Of a stretch of DNA of 64,000 nucleotides, positions 46,838-58,429 are shown in pieces. The position numbers and the translations under genes are program-made. The stretch is from NCBI GenBank assembly GCA_010015675.1, contig ML976985.1, positions 1,074,037 through 1,138,036 on the forward strand, read 5' to 3'. Below the pieces are notes generated by a model. That model was not told where the DNA came from and made no database searches. It worked only from the letters and a program-made list of their open reading frames with translations. This DNA is from Byssothecium circinans (lineage: Eukaryota; Ascomycota; Dothideomycetes; Pleosporales; Massarinaceae). Position 1 is the first letter of the stretch, and each line of letters starts with the position of its first letter.

Positions 46838-47591
46838 CTATCTCTTGATTTGCCTCTCTAACTTCCTCATTTCGCACCGCATTTGCGCTTTTTCATAGTC
46901 GGAACAACGCTGCGGGTCCTGAGGAATTTCCTTGGCCTTCCGAGGACTAGGAAACAGCGAATTCGGTACCATGTGTTTCCTGCGGTGCAATCTATAAGAA
47001 ATGTAGATGTCGTCCTTCAGGTAATAGAGGCAGAGTCTGACTGTGGAAATAGACTGACGCGGAAAGCTAGGGAATTGCGTCAACGTAGACTGATGCTGAC
47101 CTCAGTGCGGTTAAACCAGACAGTGTTCAACGCATATGGTAGAGCAGCGGTTTCATCGTAGATCTGTCTTGAGGTACTTAGGAGGCTGAAGCGAGCAGGG
47201 CTGCTGGCCTGAGGAGAGTCAGGTTTGATCACCTCCCTAGTCAACGCATACTGCCAAATCTTGCTTCGAAGTTTTTCGGGCAAGCTAGTAGAGAGGGTCA
47301 GCCGCGTTGAGTGAAGAAATAAATAGTGTGCTGTAAGTCTCGATACGGGGGTATGTATGACGTACCGGAGCAGCGGCGATTGCGCGGCGTTCATAGCGAT
47401 CCTAAAGATATTAGTGCAATTCGTAGGAGAGAAATCGCGTCGACTGCTCACAATTTCTTGTAGAGATCACGAGGGGTTATATTTAGTGTGCCGTTTAGGA
47501 ACTCCTTGCAGCCTCGACCCTTTTCTGCTGCAGCATTATCGGGCTGATTGTCGGGCGCCTTGCGCTTCCCGCAGCTCAGAGTGGGAGCCAT
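46838..47591 (-). CDS. 2EXR-like family protein, four exons
   Basis: Predicted 191-residue protein, complement(join(46838..47053,47101..47284,47366..47401,47452..47591)), with introns of 47, 81 and 50 bases that all keep frame. Exon 1 is Lys/Asn-rich (MAPTLSCGKRKAPDNQPDN). The joined exons 2-3 give MNAAQSPLLRLPEKLRSKIW and LLSTSRQIYDETAALPYALN, the family core. The last exon has VRLCLYYLKDDIYISYRLHR and a basic C-terminus. An extra intron inside the LLR|LPEKL motif distinguishes it from the copies at 32 and 43 kb. The last intron uses a GTCAGC donor and is the weakest junction; without it the protein stops after ISLR. The function is unknown. Confidence 0.6.
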
Positions 47592-48250
47592 ACACGGGCT
47601 AAACCGATGGAACTGTTGCGCAGAGCCAAGACGAACAGGTTTTGCTGTGTTGAGGATGGGAAAGGGAGGTGGAGAGTTTATTGCTGAAGGGTAGGAAAGT
47701 AGGGATGGTGTACGAGCGCTTTTTCTTTCGAAAGCGCGGTGCTGGTACTGAGATAAGATTCTTTGGTGAACGGATGCATTCATAAACCACAGTAGCTCTA
47801 GCACTAGCCTAAGAACATGAAACACAAATATGGAGAGACATTCATTCTATTTCCACGCTAAGTTTCGGCAAGTACCTCCAAGTTCTTGAACAAATGTTCA
47901 TGCATATGGTGCGCAGCGGCCTTGCCATGAGCATGTTATTCCACCTAGTTCAGTCCGAACACTACTTCCGTTTATCCCAGTAGTTTTCATCCATATAAGT
48001 TACTACGAGGATTCCTGCAATATGATTGGTATATCCAGCGCAATGGGGGATGGCATGAGACTGTTACTCTAACGTCCGTCCCTGGGTCGCGCAAAACCCA
48101 CCGTGCCGCAAAATAGGAGGGGTACTTTAACTTTAAGCGGCTATACCTCTACGCACACGTCAAGTTTCACTAAAATTATATATAAATAATGTACTGTAGC
48201 TATTTTTAAAGATCTAAGGCACCTCTTACTTATAAATTACGTTTATATTA
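47592..48250. other. Intergenic flank of the transposon island
   Basis: The stretch grades from normal composition into A/T-rich DNA after about 48,130. It ends with the TA target duplication of the pogo-type element. No gene seen. Confidence 0.5.
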
Positions 48251-48309
48251 ACGTATTCCACCATCGAACCGCCCACACCATCGAACCGCTCACGATTCCT
48301 TGGCAACAC
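48251..48309 (+). repeat. Left terminal inverted repeat, element 1
   Basis: Pairs with the reverse complement of 50052-50110 over 59 bases. The 12 differences I counted are all transitions. ACCATCGAACCG occurs twice inside this end. Confidence 0.9.
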
Positions 48310-48329
48310 CAACTCCATCTTCAACGCGA

Positions 48330-49700
48330 AAATGCCTCAACAACAAAGGTCTGAACGGCTGCAACACGAAGGCAGACTACAGCTTGCCCTTGACGCATAT
48401 AATAGAGGCTAATTTGAAAGCTATTGAAGCGCTGCTGCAGCCTTTAACATCAAGCCTCGTGTCCTTACTAAACGCGCTAGAGGAATACCTTTTCAACCAG
48501 AAACAGTACTGAACCGTTCAAAACTGTCCTTGACTAAGCAGGAGACACTCGTCTAATACATCCTTGACCTCGATTCGCGAGGATTCGCGCCTACGTTGGG
48601 CGAAGTATCAGATATAGCAAATAAACTGTTGCGCGAGCGGGGTAGTAAGAACGTGGGCATTAACTAAGTAGCACGGTTCATAAACTATTTAGAATAGTTA
48701 CGAATAATTTAGAACTATTTAAAGGACCGTTAGAGGGCAAAATAGGAAGATCCTAAAGTGGTTAGCGCATAGTTTAAGCTTGTATAGGACACTAAAGCAA
48801 AGTACGGCGTACACGATAATGATATACATAACTTTAATAAAACTAGCTTTTAGATAGGTGTTATTAGCTCTATAAAAGTGGTTACTAGCTTAGAGAAGTG
48901 AGCAAGGCCTACAATAGTTTAGCCAGGCGATAAAGAGTAGGTGATAGATATCTAGAGTATATGTTTAAATAGTATATTTACCTTATTATTTATTATATAC
49001 AAAGGACGCGTCTATATCTCTTTATAGTACTAGGAAGCTAATATACTACGCAATTAGAAGCTCTTAGTCTTAGAGAATAGATAGACGACTAATAAGCTTA
49101 GTCTCGCGTGGTTAAAGCACTTTAACGCGTATATAAAGGCAAGAACTGTTAGCGTCTATTAGTTGCTAATTTTAGATAGCCATGAAAGCTACCTAAATTA
49201 AGATTTCAAGGATTATTATTAAGATAATAAGATTCTTACGCTCTATATGCTACCGCACTCATTACATATCCTCTAGCTGCTTGATGTGGTGTTATTCTCG
49301 CCGCTTAAGCGTAAGTACTTTAAAATTATTTAGGGCTTAGCGTAATAGCGCGTTTTTTACATTAATAAGGAAGCGTTCCTACTAGCCTTTAAAGACGCGT
49401 TTTTAAGCGTATTTATAGTTTAGAACTATTGAAAGGCCTTTAAAGCAATAGGGCTAGTCCCTCTAAACGCGTAGGTAGTACTTAATCACCTTAATATACG
49501 TATACGCACCCTACTAGGACCCCTACTACTAGAGATGCTATAGCTATTAAGGACTCTAAGTAATACACGTAAATTTAGCTCTTAGTTAAAGTTTATATGT
49601 AATTCTATTACTTAATTACTACGGACGACGTAGGGTAGGCTTTTATAGCTTATTAAAGGTGCTAAGTTAGTGCTGTATAGTACTATAATTATAAAGTCAC
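48330..49700 (+). pseudogene. Degenerate pogo-type DDE transposase
   Basis: The reading frame of element 1, recognisable across its length despite many stops. It holds an N-terminal HTH (Tc5/CENP-B-like), then the DDE core with the second catalytic Asp in LLILDSHESY. The first catalytic Asp seems changed to Asn (NFNKTSF, where the family has an Asp). No functional product is possible. Confidence 0.85.
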
Positions 49701-50051
49701 GCATTAAAGACCTTAAAAAGCAATTTAAGATAATAACTAAGCGTAAAACACGCAAGCGTAAGTATATTTAGAAAGGTGGTACTATAGAGTATAGTCCTAT
49801 AGTAGACTAGAATAGTTCTAAACTATTAGGAATAGTTTAGAACTATAAAAGGGCAAGGGTAGAGGGTAAGAGTAAGGTATGATAACTATAACAACTAGGT
49901 ATTTAGCATTGTGGTAACTGCGGTAAGACTAGGCATAACATAAGAACTTATCAAGCTAATAAAGAGGGTTCTTCTAAGTTAGAGGCTAGTACTTAGTATA
50001 TATTTTTAGATAGTGATGCGGACGATAATAATGATGCAGTTAAGTAAGTTA

Positions 50052-50110
50052 GTGTTGCTAAGGAATCATGAGCGGTTTAATGGTATAGATAGTTTGATAG
50101 TAGAATACGT
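50052..50110 (-). repeat. Right terminal inverted repeat, element 1
   Basis: Inverted partner of 48251-48309, followed directly by the TA duplication. Confidence 0.9.
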
Positions 50111-50529
50111 TATTATATTTACGCCTAATTTGTAGAGAGCCTCCTTCTATAGCGTAATAGAGTTCCTTCTTTATAGCACTACTATTAAGCTCTTACTACT
50201 CTATAATATTTATAAATAGTTTTATTAAGCCTTAGAACCTTACTATAATACTAAGAAGTTCTTATTAGCCTTCTACCTACTATCGCGCATAAATTTATGC
50301 AAGGCTACTACCCTAGTTAGTACTTCTAATTAAACTAACTACTAATTTTAGCTAGTATAAAACGACCCTACACCTACATAATTATTATAGTGTAATTTAC
50401 AACTACTAGGCCTGTAGCTATGCAGAGTCTTAGTGGGTGGGCTAACCTTAGCCCTATAGCCTTATAATCCTTACTTAACCTTAGCTATGCCTCTAGTTAA
50501 CTAACTTAACTCTCTGAAAACACCCTACA
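50111..50529. other. A/T-rich spacer between element 1 and the LTR element
   Basis: About 420 bases of TA-rich DNA that look like older degraded repeat. It ends with CTACA, the left target duplication of the LTR element. No coding remnant was recognised. Confidence 0.5.
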
Positions 50530-51004
50530 TGTTACTGAGGGGTATACTAGCCTTGCCTGATCTAGGTGAGGGGAGGAAGGTTAGTGTATAGTGTATACGT
50601 TAGGTAGTGTTCTTTAGTAATTTAAGAGGTAAACGTATGAAGTAAACTAATTCTATAATGAACTATAGAATAACTAAGTATTAATCTAGGTAAGAGATGA
50701 ACTATTAAGAGTTGACTACAAAGAATTAGAATTAGAAAGATAAAGGAAATCCGTCTAGTCTTTATGCCATTCATTCTGTTCCTTCAATCCTATGATCTCT
50801 AGAGATCCTAAGATCGTTCCTAATCTCTTGATCTCTTAAGATCCAGAGATCAGTTCGTGATCTTTGTTCTTGGCGAGATCAATGTCACGTGATTGCTGAC
50901 CTAATACTGCCCCGCGCGTCACTGTGTCACCGTCCTCTAGCCTTAACACCCTCTGCGCTGTACTGTCTAGTCTTAGATACCCTATATCTATTATATTTAT
51001 AACA
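50530..51004 (-). repeat. LTR (3' LTR in element orientation)
   Basis: A 475-base copy beginning TGTTACTGAG and ending TTATAACA. It matches the partner at 57621-58095 in length exactly; the differences seen over the first part are all transitions. Confidence 0.93.
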
Positions 51005-51155
51005 TCATCCCCTTCTTTAGGATTATCGTCCTAATATCCATAAAGATCTAGCCGCTATGCCGCATTAGGCCTTAGCTAGTATATAAAGCGTGCGAGTTCC
51101 CTACCATGGGTGGTGTTGTATCCTCCCCAGATATTCCTCAACCTTCTACCTAACC

Positions 51156-51611
51156 ATGCCCAGGGAATCCCGTCCTTGAGTCCTAAAGGTTCCTCGTACG
51201 GATCCTCTGTCTATTCCTGCCGACACATCCACTACTCGTCGAAAGCTGCTTGCTCGCCGCGTTCTGGTAAACGGTCGCGAAATGCCTTCTCCATGCTCTG
51301 CTTATTACAAGGAGAGTTGGAAGTGCATCATGAGCTTAGATTCTAGGCGTTGTTTCAAGTGTATAGATCATAACTGCAAGTGTGATCTAGTTGTATCTCC
51401 TTATGAATAGGCCGAGCTGGATGCGAAGCGCAGTCGCCTTCATATCCTAATTCTTGAGTCTCAGCTGGAGTTGGAGAAACTCGATCGTTAAGAGAAGGAG
51501 ATGTACTATCAAGAGTTGGCCTCGATAGAAGAGATAGAGCGTCTTGAACGTGAGGCTAGGTCATTGACTGCTGCTCCTAAGAGTATGGATGCCACCGTTG
51601 CGCCTTTATAA
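51156..51611 (+). pseudogene. Cys-rich frame antisense to the LTR element
   Basis: A 151-codon frame on the + strand, opposite to gag-pol, lies between the chromodomain end and the purine tract. It starts MPRESRP and ends with a stop at 51609-51611, with three internal stops (TGA, TAG, TAA). Landmarks are a Cys cluster (SPCSAYYKESWKCIMSLDS then CFKCIDHNCKCDLVVSP) followed by a helical Glu/Leu-rich part (LESQLELEKLDR, ELASIEEIERLEREARSL). The Cys pattern followed by a coiled coil looks like a protein design, not chance. I recall similar short frames in fungal genomes but no assigned function. Confidence 0.6.
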
Positions 51612-54600
51612 CTGCTACCCGTATCATTGACTGACCTGGGCTGGTTGCAGGCTAACTCTTCTCTCTTATTTAATTCTTCCTTATCTTTTAATTTTTCTGC
51701 CTTCCTAGCGAACTCAGGACCACTGCCTTTGGATACCGTTAGTGATAACCTTTCACTAAATCCTAACAGCCCGTAAGATTTTGTAATGGTTCCTAGGTAT
51801 TCTAGCTATTTAGCTAGTCCTTCCACTTAACCAAATACTTCCACTGACGCTTAAATTTCCGCAGGTCCTTAATCTCTTCAACCTCGTAATCTTCGTCCTC
51901 AAGCTTGATTCGTGTCTCTAGCTCAGCGTCTAGTAGTGCTAGTTCAAGGAGCGATTTATGAAAGATAGGGTGTATGCGCATGCCTTTAGGAAGCTCTAGT
52001 CTGAACGTGATGGGTCCCTTAACCTCTAGGATCTAGAAAGGTCCTATTTAGAGGTTATCTAGTTTGTCGCATAGCCATTTAGTTTTTAGATTTTTTTATG
52101 ATAGGAAAACTTTATCCCCCTCTTTAAGGGTTAGTCCCTTAAGCCTTTTCTTATTCGCTAATTTAGCTGTCGTGAGGTTCCTTTAAGCGATTCATCAGCT
52201 TAAATCATCGTGCAGTTCGCGAAGTAGTCGTGCCTTGTCATCAGCTCTGGCTAAAAGACTCTCAACGTCCTTAGGATCTTGATAAGCAATTAGCTCATAT
52301 CTATAGTTCACGTAGTGCGGAGAGTATCCTATCATAGAGGATCTTATACTATTATAGGCTAATTATGCTATTAGTAGGAGTTTAACCTAGTTGTCCTATA
52401 GCTTATTAGCGTACATCTTTAGGTACTGTTCTAGTATCTAGTTCATTCATTCTATCTAACCATCTATCTATGGATGGAAGCTAGTTGAAAGCTTCTTATT
52501 AACTCCTAGCTTTATAAGGAACGTGCTCTAATACTTAGAGGTGAATAGTGTTCCATGATTAGTGATAAGCTGTTCTAGCACACCATGTTAACTAATGAGT
52601 GCCTTAGTTACTTTATAAGCTATTTCTTTAGCTATAACCGTTTCTTCTATTAGTACAAATATTAATGCTTTAGTTAATTAATCTATGATTACTAATATTA
52701 AGTCGCATAGCCATGCTAATCTAGGTTCTAATGATTTTGGGAGCTTCACTATAAAGTCCATCATAACGCTAATCTATAGGCGTGTGGGTGGTTCTAGTAG
52801 TTAGAGTAATCTATAGGGCTTATGTCTCTTAGGCTTGTTCTTAGAACATGCTAAATAGTTACCTATTACGTTCTAAACTGTTTTTCATACATTAGGGATT
52901 AAGTACTTATTCAAGATTCATTAAACCATTTCGTTAATCCTAGGGTGTCTATATTCCTTAGACTCATGTAGCTTTCGTATCAGGGTTGGTGCGAGTTCTT
53001 CGCGTAGTAAGATCTGTTGTTTCTTATCTTAGGGTGGCCTAGCCTCAAGATACCTGATTAAGTCATATTCTGCCCTCTAGTCTAGGGTCAAACGATTATA
53101 GTCTGTGAAGTCATGCACCTCTAGTCCCTAGTAATTAATCCTGGCTACCTTGGTAAGCTTATTAAGCTTCTTATTCTATCGTCGTGTGACTTTAGTCACC
53201 TTGGCTAACCGTTCAACTAGAGTTCCTTTGAATAGCCATAGTTAGTTATAGCCTAGACTGCTATCTTTGTCCTTCCGTAGGACCGCGTCGTGCGTAATAG
53301 GTCTGTCTGTTTCCTGGAGGTCTAATTATTAGCTAAGAGCATCTACTGCTCTGTTTAGTGATCCTAGGTGATAGTGTACTTTAAAGTTATAATCTACTAT
53401 TATTTTAGCCTATCTAACCTGTCATTGGTTAAGTTTCTTAGTTATTATAAAACTCATTAGGTTCTAGTAATCTGAATACACCTCTACCTAGTATTTAGCG
53501 CCTACTAGCTAGGCTCGCTATTATTTAAAGGAGTCTACTATCGCTAGTAGTTCCTTATTATAAACGTCGTAGTTAAGTTCTACTCCTAAGAACTTCTAAG
53601 AATAGTAGAACACTAGTCTCTATTTCCTATCATTACCTTGCTGTAAGAGAATCGCTCCTAGGGCGTAGTCTAATGCATCTATTTCTACTCGCAGTGGCCA
53701 TTCTAGGTCATGCATCTGTAGTATAGGGGCTGATAAGAATAATTTCTTAAGCTCCTTAAAAGCTTGCTATTATTCTTGTCCCTAGTGGAATCCCTTTTCT
53801 TTCTTAGTAATCTCTATAAGAGGCGCCGTAGTCTTTAAGTATCCCTAGATAAACTTTTGATAGAAGTTCATAAATCCTAGAAAGGATTATACGTCCTTAA
53901 CTATCTTAGGCGTTTTCATGTCCTGTACAGCCTTATCTTTCTTTAGGTTCATGGCAATGCCTTTTCGTGAGATGATGAATCCTAAGTAATCTATCTCTAT
54001 GACGTGGAATTCACATTTTTCTAGCTATAGAGGTAATTGATACTCCCTAAGCTTCCTAAGCACCTTCTTAATGTGTTTAATGTGATCCTTAAGCGTTCCT
54101 AAGGTATACACTAGTATATTATCTAGGTACGCGGTCATAAAAACGTCTAAGTATTCATAGAGTACTCTATTAATAAGTGCCTAAAACGTCGCAGGCGCGT
54201 TTATTAGTCTAAAGGGCATAACCGTATACTTATATAGTCTGTACTAAGTTTTAAAGGCAGTCAGCCATTTAAAGCCCTTAGCTATTCATATTTAATAGAA
54301 TCTATCTTATATATTAAATTTCGTGATCTACTTGACTCCTTAGAGGCAGTCCATGAGTTCCTAGATTAGAGGAAGAGGGTAACAGTTCTTCTTTATAACG
54401 TAGTTTAGCTGTCTGTAATCCACATAGAGTTACAGCTTTCCATTTTTCTTTAGGATAAAGAGAATCAGTAAAGCCATTAGGCTAGCACTCTCTTGTATGT
54501 ATCCTTACTTTAAGTTCTTCTTAATGTACTCTCGCAGTTCTAACTGCTAATCTTAAGTAAGTGGATATATTAGTCCTAGGCGCAGCTTCGCGCCTTCTTC

Positions 54601-57600
54601 TAGGTGAATCTCGTGATCCCACTCCTAGTGATCCGGTAATGCGGTTTCTTCTATTTCCTTAAATAGGTCTTGAAACTCCTCGTATTCTAGTGGTATTATT
54701 GGTCAGGGTTCATCCTTCATAGGCGCAACTCTCTGTATCTAAATAACTCCTATTTATAAAGGGTCCTTCTTATAGATCCTCTTAATCTTATAAGGTGATA
54801 TCTTGCTAATCCGTCCAGTCTAACTAGGTGAGCTCTAGATTGCCGGGCTCAATCTTTCATAACGTGTTCTAGCAACCTTGCGCGCTAGTTCTTAGCTAAA
54901 CATCATGCCTTTCTACTAATCTATGGTAGGATTATGCTTCCTAAGCTAATTATAACTAATTAACATGTCTTCTTTACTAAGATCCATGATGTTGAGGGAT
55001 GTTGTGTCCTTAATTCTAAGTATATGGAATAACACTTCTTAGGTTTCTAACCTTAAGAATCCATTGCTATAGGACATTAGTCCATTATTAGCTAATACTA
55101 CTCGTATCAGACGTTCCTTATCTTGATAGGGTATATCATATTTCTTAACCACTCATAGGGAGATAATCATCTATGCAGCTCCACTATCTACTAGTGCTGT
55201 AAGTCTGCGTCTGTGTACGCACACCTCTACCTTTAATTAATGAACTAGCGGATCTAGGTGTCATACATTGTATAGGGTCATTATAGGAATGCTCTCACTA
55301 GCGTGACCTTATCCCTAGTGGCTTCCTAGTTTTTTAATCCCTAGGATTCTTTTATAGACCTTCTTACCGCCTATTCTTCTAGTAGGTGGATCTGACAGTC
55401 ATCTATTCTACACGCTGTCTAAGGTAGGCGAGCATGCTCTACCTTAATGTCATTTCATCGTGGGAAACCTTTCCTAAGTTTCTCTAAGAGGTGTACTTGA
55501 CACATGTCATTAAAGCACTATTCATAGGATAGGTTGTTATGACTTTCCCTTTTAATGGCTCTAGGTGGGCGTCTCATAGTCTAAGTATATAAGATATTAT
55601 CTCTAGCAGCCCTATCTTCTAGATGGCCTCGTAGCTAGTGTTACGTTTCTAGCAACGTTCGCCATATCTATCACGTGAGTGCTATCTTTCGTCTAAAAGC
55701 ATCTTCCTTAGTCTTGTTAGGAAGTGGCGGGAATTCGTGTCATTTGCATACGTCCACTAAGTACTTAGAAGGAGGTAGTAGCTTATAGTAGGCTCTATGC
55801 TAGGTTCATGCTACTTCTTCCTTTAAGAGGAGATGAAACATGCATCCTAGAAAGGATAGGCATTTGTTCTAGTTAATCTCCTTATGTCCCTTGTCTAAAG
55901 GGTGTCCCATAGGGTAATAGTAGAGACATACGCTATTCTTACATACTATTATTTCCCTATCTATCCTACTAGCTAGCCAGTATCCTGCAACATGCTTACT
56001 AAGCTAGTATAGTTAGTAGTATGTATCATAGCACCTGCTCTAACCTAAGCGTTCATGCTATTTCTACTAATATTTGAAGTAGTGCACGTGGCAGTTATCT
56101 TCTATACAGTCTATTAATAGGAGAAGGGCGTAAGAGGCTTATCTAGGCGTGTGTCGCACGCTTCATCTTTCTTATAGGTAAGCAACATAGTACTCCCTCG
56201 TACAGTTATACTATTTAACTTTATTATGTTCATCATTAATCTTAATTTATTATACTTTCATCTATAGGCCTTGTTCCTTCATCACCACTACTACTGCTTC
56301 GTAGGCATGGCCACCGCGTACTAGCGTGTCATAGGTACATGTTTCGCCTTTATGTATGTTATCTCTATACATCTAGCATAGATCTTCTTTAAGCCGTTGA
56401 AGGACCTCGTGGTCATCTATCTAGTTCAAGGGTTACGTTACTTAGGTTGCAATAGATTCTATATCACTGATTTCGCCGTTAGATGGTTCCATGACCTGAT
56501 CTGTTTCTAGAGGTAGGCAAGGAGTAGGCTACCAACGTAGCACCTCTAAGTCATCCTCCTTAGGTCCCGTTACCTTAAACTTGATCATTCTAATCTTGAC
56601 CGCTCCAAGCTTGCTTGCTTGTCCTTGGTTCTTTGGGTAGTCTCTGCGGAAGTGTCCTACTTCACCGCATTAGAGACATGCTTTCTTTTCAAAGCATTCC
56701 TAGCGTTATTCGTGGGTTAGGCTGTCTAGCTGTCTTCCCTTGCCCTTATTAAACTACTTCTTTTATTAGACTTTGTCTATCATTACCACATTACCGTCGC
56801 GGTTATAACGTGGTGCCTTTAGCTTTCTATGACGTCTAGAGTTAGGAATGATCATCATGTCCTATTACTTCTTCTACAGCGCTTATTCATAGAGCCTGTT
56901 ATTGATTTGGGTGGCTAGGTTAATCATGTCTTATAAGTCTTCTAGCTTATCATAATGGATCATTCCATCCTTGATGACTTCCTTTAACCCATTATAGAAG
57001 GCTGTGCGCAACGGCGCATCGTCCTAATTAATCTTTGACTACAGTTGCTTAAACTCTGTCACATATCTAGTGACTAACCTATCTTACTAGATCTAAGAGA
57101 TCTTCTGTTCTACCTAAGTCTCTTCATTAAGTTCTCTAAATACTTTTTAAATCTCTTCTTTAAACTTCGTCCAGCTCTTAAAGATAGCCTTCATGTCATC
57201 TTTTCAATTCCTTATATTATTTGAGAGGTAGTCGTCCATGAAGGGCTGCATCTAGGTAGCTGCCTTATCCTTTAAGTGCATGCCGGCCGCGAGGATTTTG
57301 TCTTCGTCATTCGTTATGAGGTTAAACCGACAGTACAAATCCATGTTAGTAAGGAATGGCTTTAAGCCATCTCATCCTCCATCATACTTTTCTAGCGCCG
57401 CGATCTTTCCCCAAGGTGCAGTATTTCCGGCCTAAAGCTGAGCCATCGCTTGCATCAGCTCATTGATTTGCGTGGCCTATTGCTGCAACTAGTTAGCCTA
57501 GGTGGCCATCACTGATGCTAGGCTTAAAGCAGGTGTATTGACACTACTGCTAGTGGCATGTGGGGTAGCGGGAGCTACTATTACGTACGTTCAGGTTCTT

Positions 57601-57620
57601 GAACCTATGGGTAGTCAAAG

Positions 57621-58095
57621 TGTTACTAAGGGGTATACTAGCCTTGCCTGATCTAGGTAAGGGGAGGAAGGTTAGTGTATAGTGTATACGTTAGGTAGTA
57701 TTCTTTAGTAATTTAAGAAGCAAACGTATGAAGCAAACTAATTCTATAATAAACTATAGAATAACTAAGTATCAATCTGGGTAAGAGATGAACTATTAAG
57801 AGTTGACTATAAAGAATTAGAATTAGAAAGATAAAGGAAATCCGTCTAGTCTTTATGCCGTTCATTCTGTTCCTTTAATCCTATGATCTCTAGAGATCCT
57901 AAGATTGTTCCTAATCTCTTAATCTCTTAAGATCCAGAGATCAGTTCGTGATCTCTGTTCTTGGCGAGATCAATGTCACGTGATCGCTGACCTAATACTG
58001 CCCCGCGCGTTACTATGTTGCCGTCCTCTGGCCTTAATACCCTCTGCGCTGTACTATCTAGTCTTAGATACCCTGTATCTATTATGTTCATAACA
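57621..58095 (-). repeat. LTR (5' LTR in element orientation)
   Basis: Partner of 50530-51004, followed by the CTACA duplication. It contains clustered GATCTCT/AGAGATC-like palindromic pieces, as does the other copy. Confidence 0.93.
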
Positions 58096-58242
58096 CTACA
58101 GAATTCGCCACCTCATAAGGTTATAGCAGGAGCGGGTCAGCCGCCCTCCCTGCTAGTATGATTAAGGTGTTCATGTATTCTAGCAATCTTGCTATTCCCC
58201 CCCTCTAGCTCGACGGCGCCTACCCCTCTATAAATAGGGATA
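58096..58242. other. Spacer between the LTR element and element 2
   Basis: The first five bases are the right CTACA duplication; the last two are the TA duplication of the next element. The remainder is less A/T-rich and unidentified. Confidence 0.6.
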
Positions 58243-58287
58243 ACGTGTTCCACTAAGCAACGCACGGTCCTAAGCAACGCCTACTTT
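58243..58287 (+). repeat. Left terminal inverted repeat, element 2
   Basis: 45 bases matching the reverse complement of 60332-60376 with three differences, all transitions. AAGCAACGC occurs twice within it. Confidence 0.9.
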
Positions 58288-58429
58288 TGGCGATGCATAC
58301 CACGTAAGTATTGAAGCTTTACAGCGCGTTATAGGTGCTAGAGATGCCGGATTTTTTGTAGGAGCGAATAAGAGAGCTAGATAATTTAATTAGGAGCGAT
58401 AAACTACATGCGATAGCGTTGTGGGAGCT

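Larger units (their letters stand above)
48251..50110 (+). mobile_element. RIP-degraded pogo/Fot1-type (Tc1-mariner) DNA transposon
   Basis: A complete 1,860-base element with 59-base terminal inverted repeats starting ACGTATTC, flanked on both sides by TA (48249-48250 and 50111-50112), the target duplication of Tc1-mariner elements. The single + strand transposase frame (about 48330-49700) is broken by many TAG/TAA codons. Its landmarks remain: an HTH region (YILDLDSRGFAPTLGEVSDI), LLILDSHESY near 49163-49190, and LDVVLFSPLK. The stops sit where Gln or Trp codons are expected, consistent with C-to-T/G-to-A change. The element is dead. Confidence 0.9.
50530..58095 (-). mobile_element. RIP-degraded Ty3/gypsy chromovirus, full length
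   Basis: A 7,566-base LTR retrotransposon with two 475-base LTRs (TGTTACT...ATAACA) and a perfect five-base duplication CTACA at 50525-50529 and 58096-58100. The coding strand is minus: a purine-rich tract (reverse complement of 51005-51021) abuts the 50.5-kb LTR. Landmarks going leftward: gag near 57.5-57.2 kb, a CCHC zinc knuckle near 56643-56682 (CGEVGHFRRD), a protease ALVDSGA site near 55165-55190, a reverse-transcriptase YLDNILVYT site near 54105-54135 (family Asp now Asn), integrase near 52.4-52.8 kb, and a chromodomain near 51820-51905 (YEVEEIKDLRKFKRQWKYLV). Stops abound, mostly TAG/TAA, so it is inactive. Order PR-RT-IN makes it Ty3/gypsy. Confidence 0.93.

Noticed and set aside
57595..57620. 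Primer-binding site of the LTR element next to the 57.6-kb LTR
   Set aside because: The expected TGG start complementary to a tRNA 3' end is not visible, perhaps lost to RIP; I could not match any tRNA.
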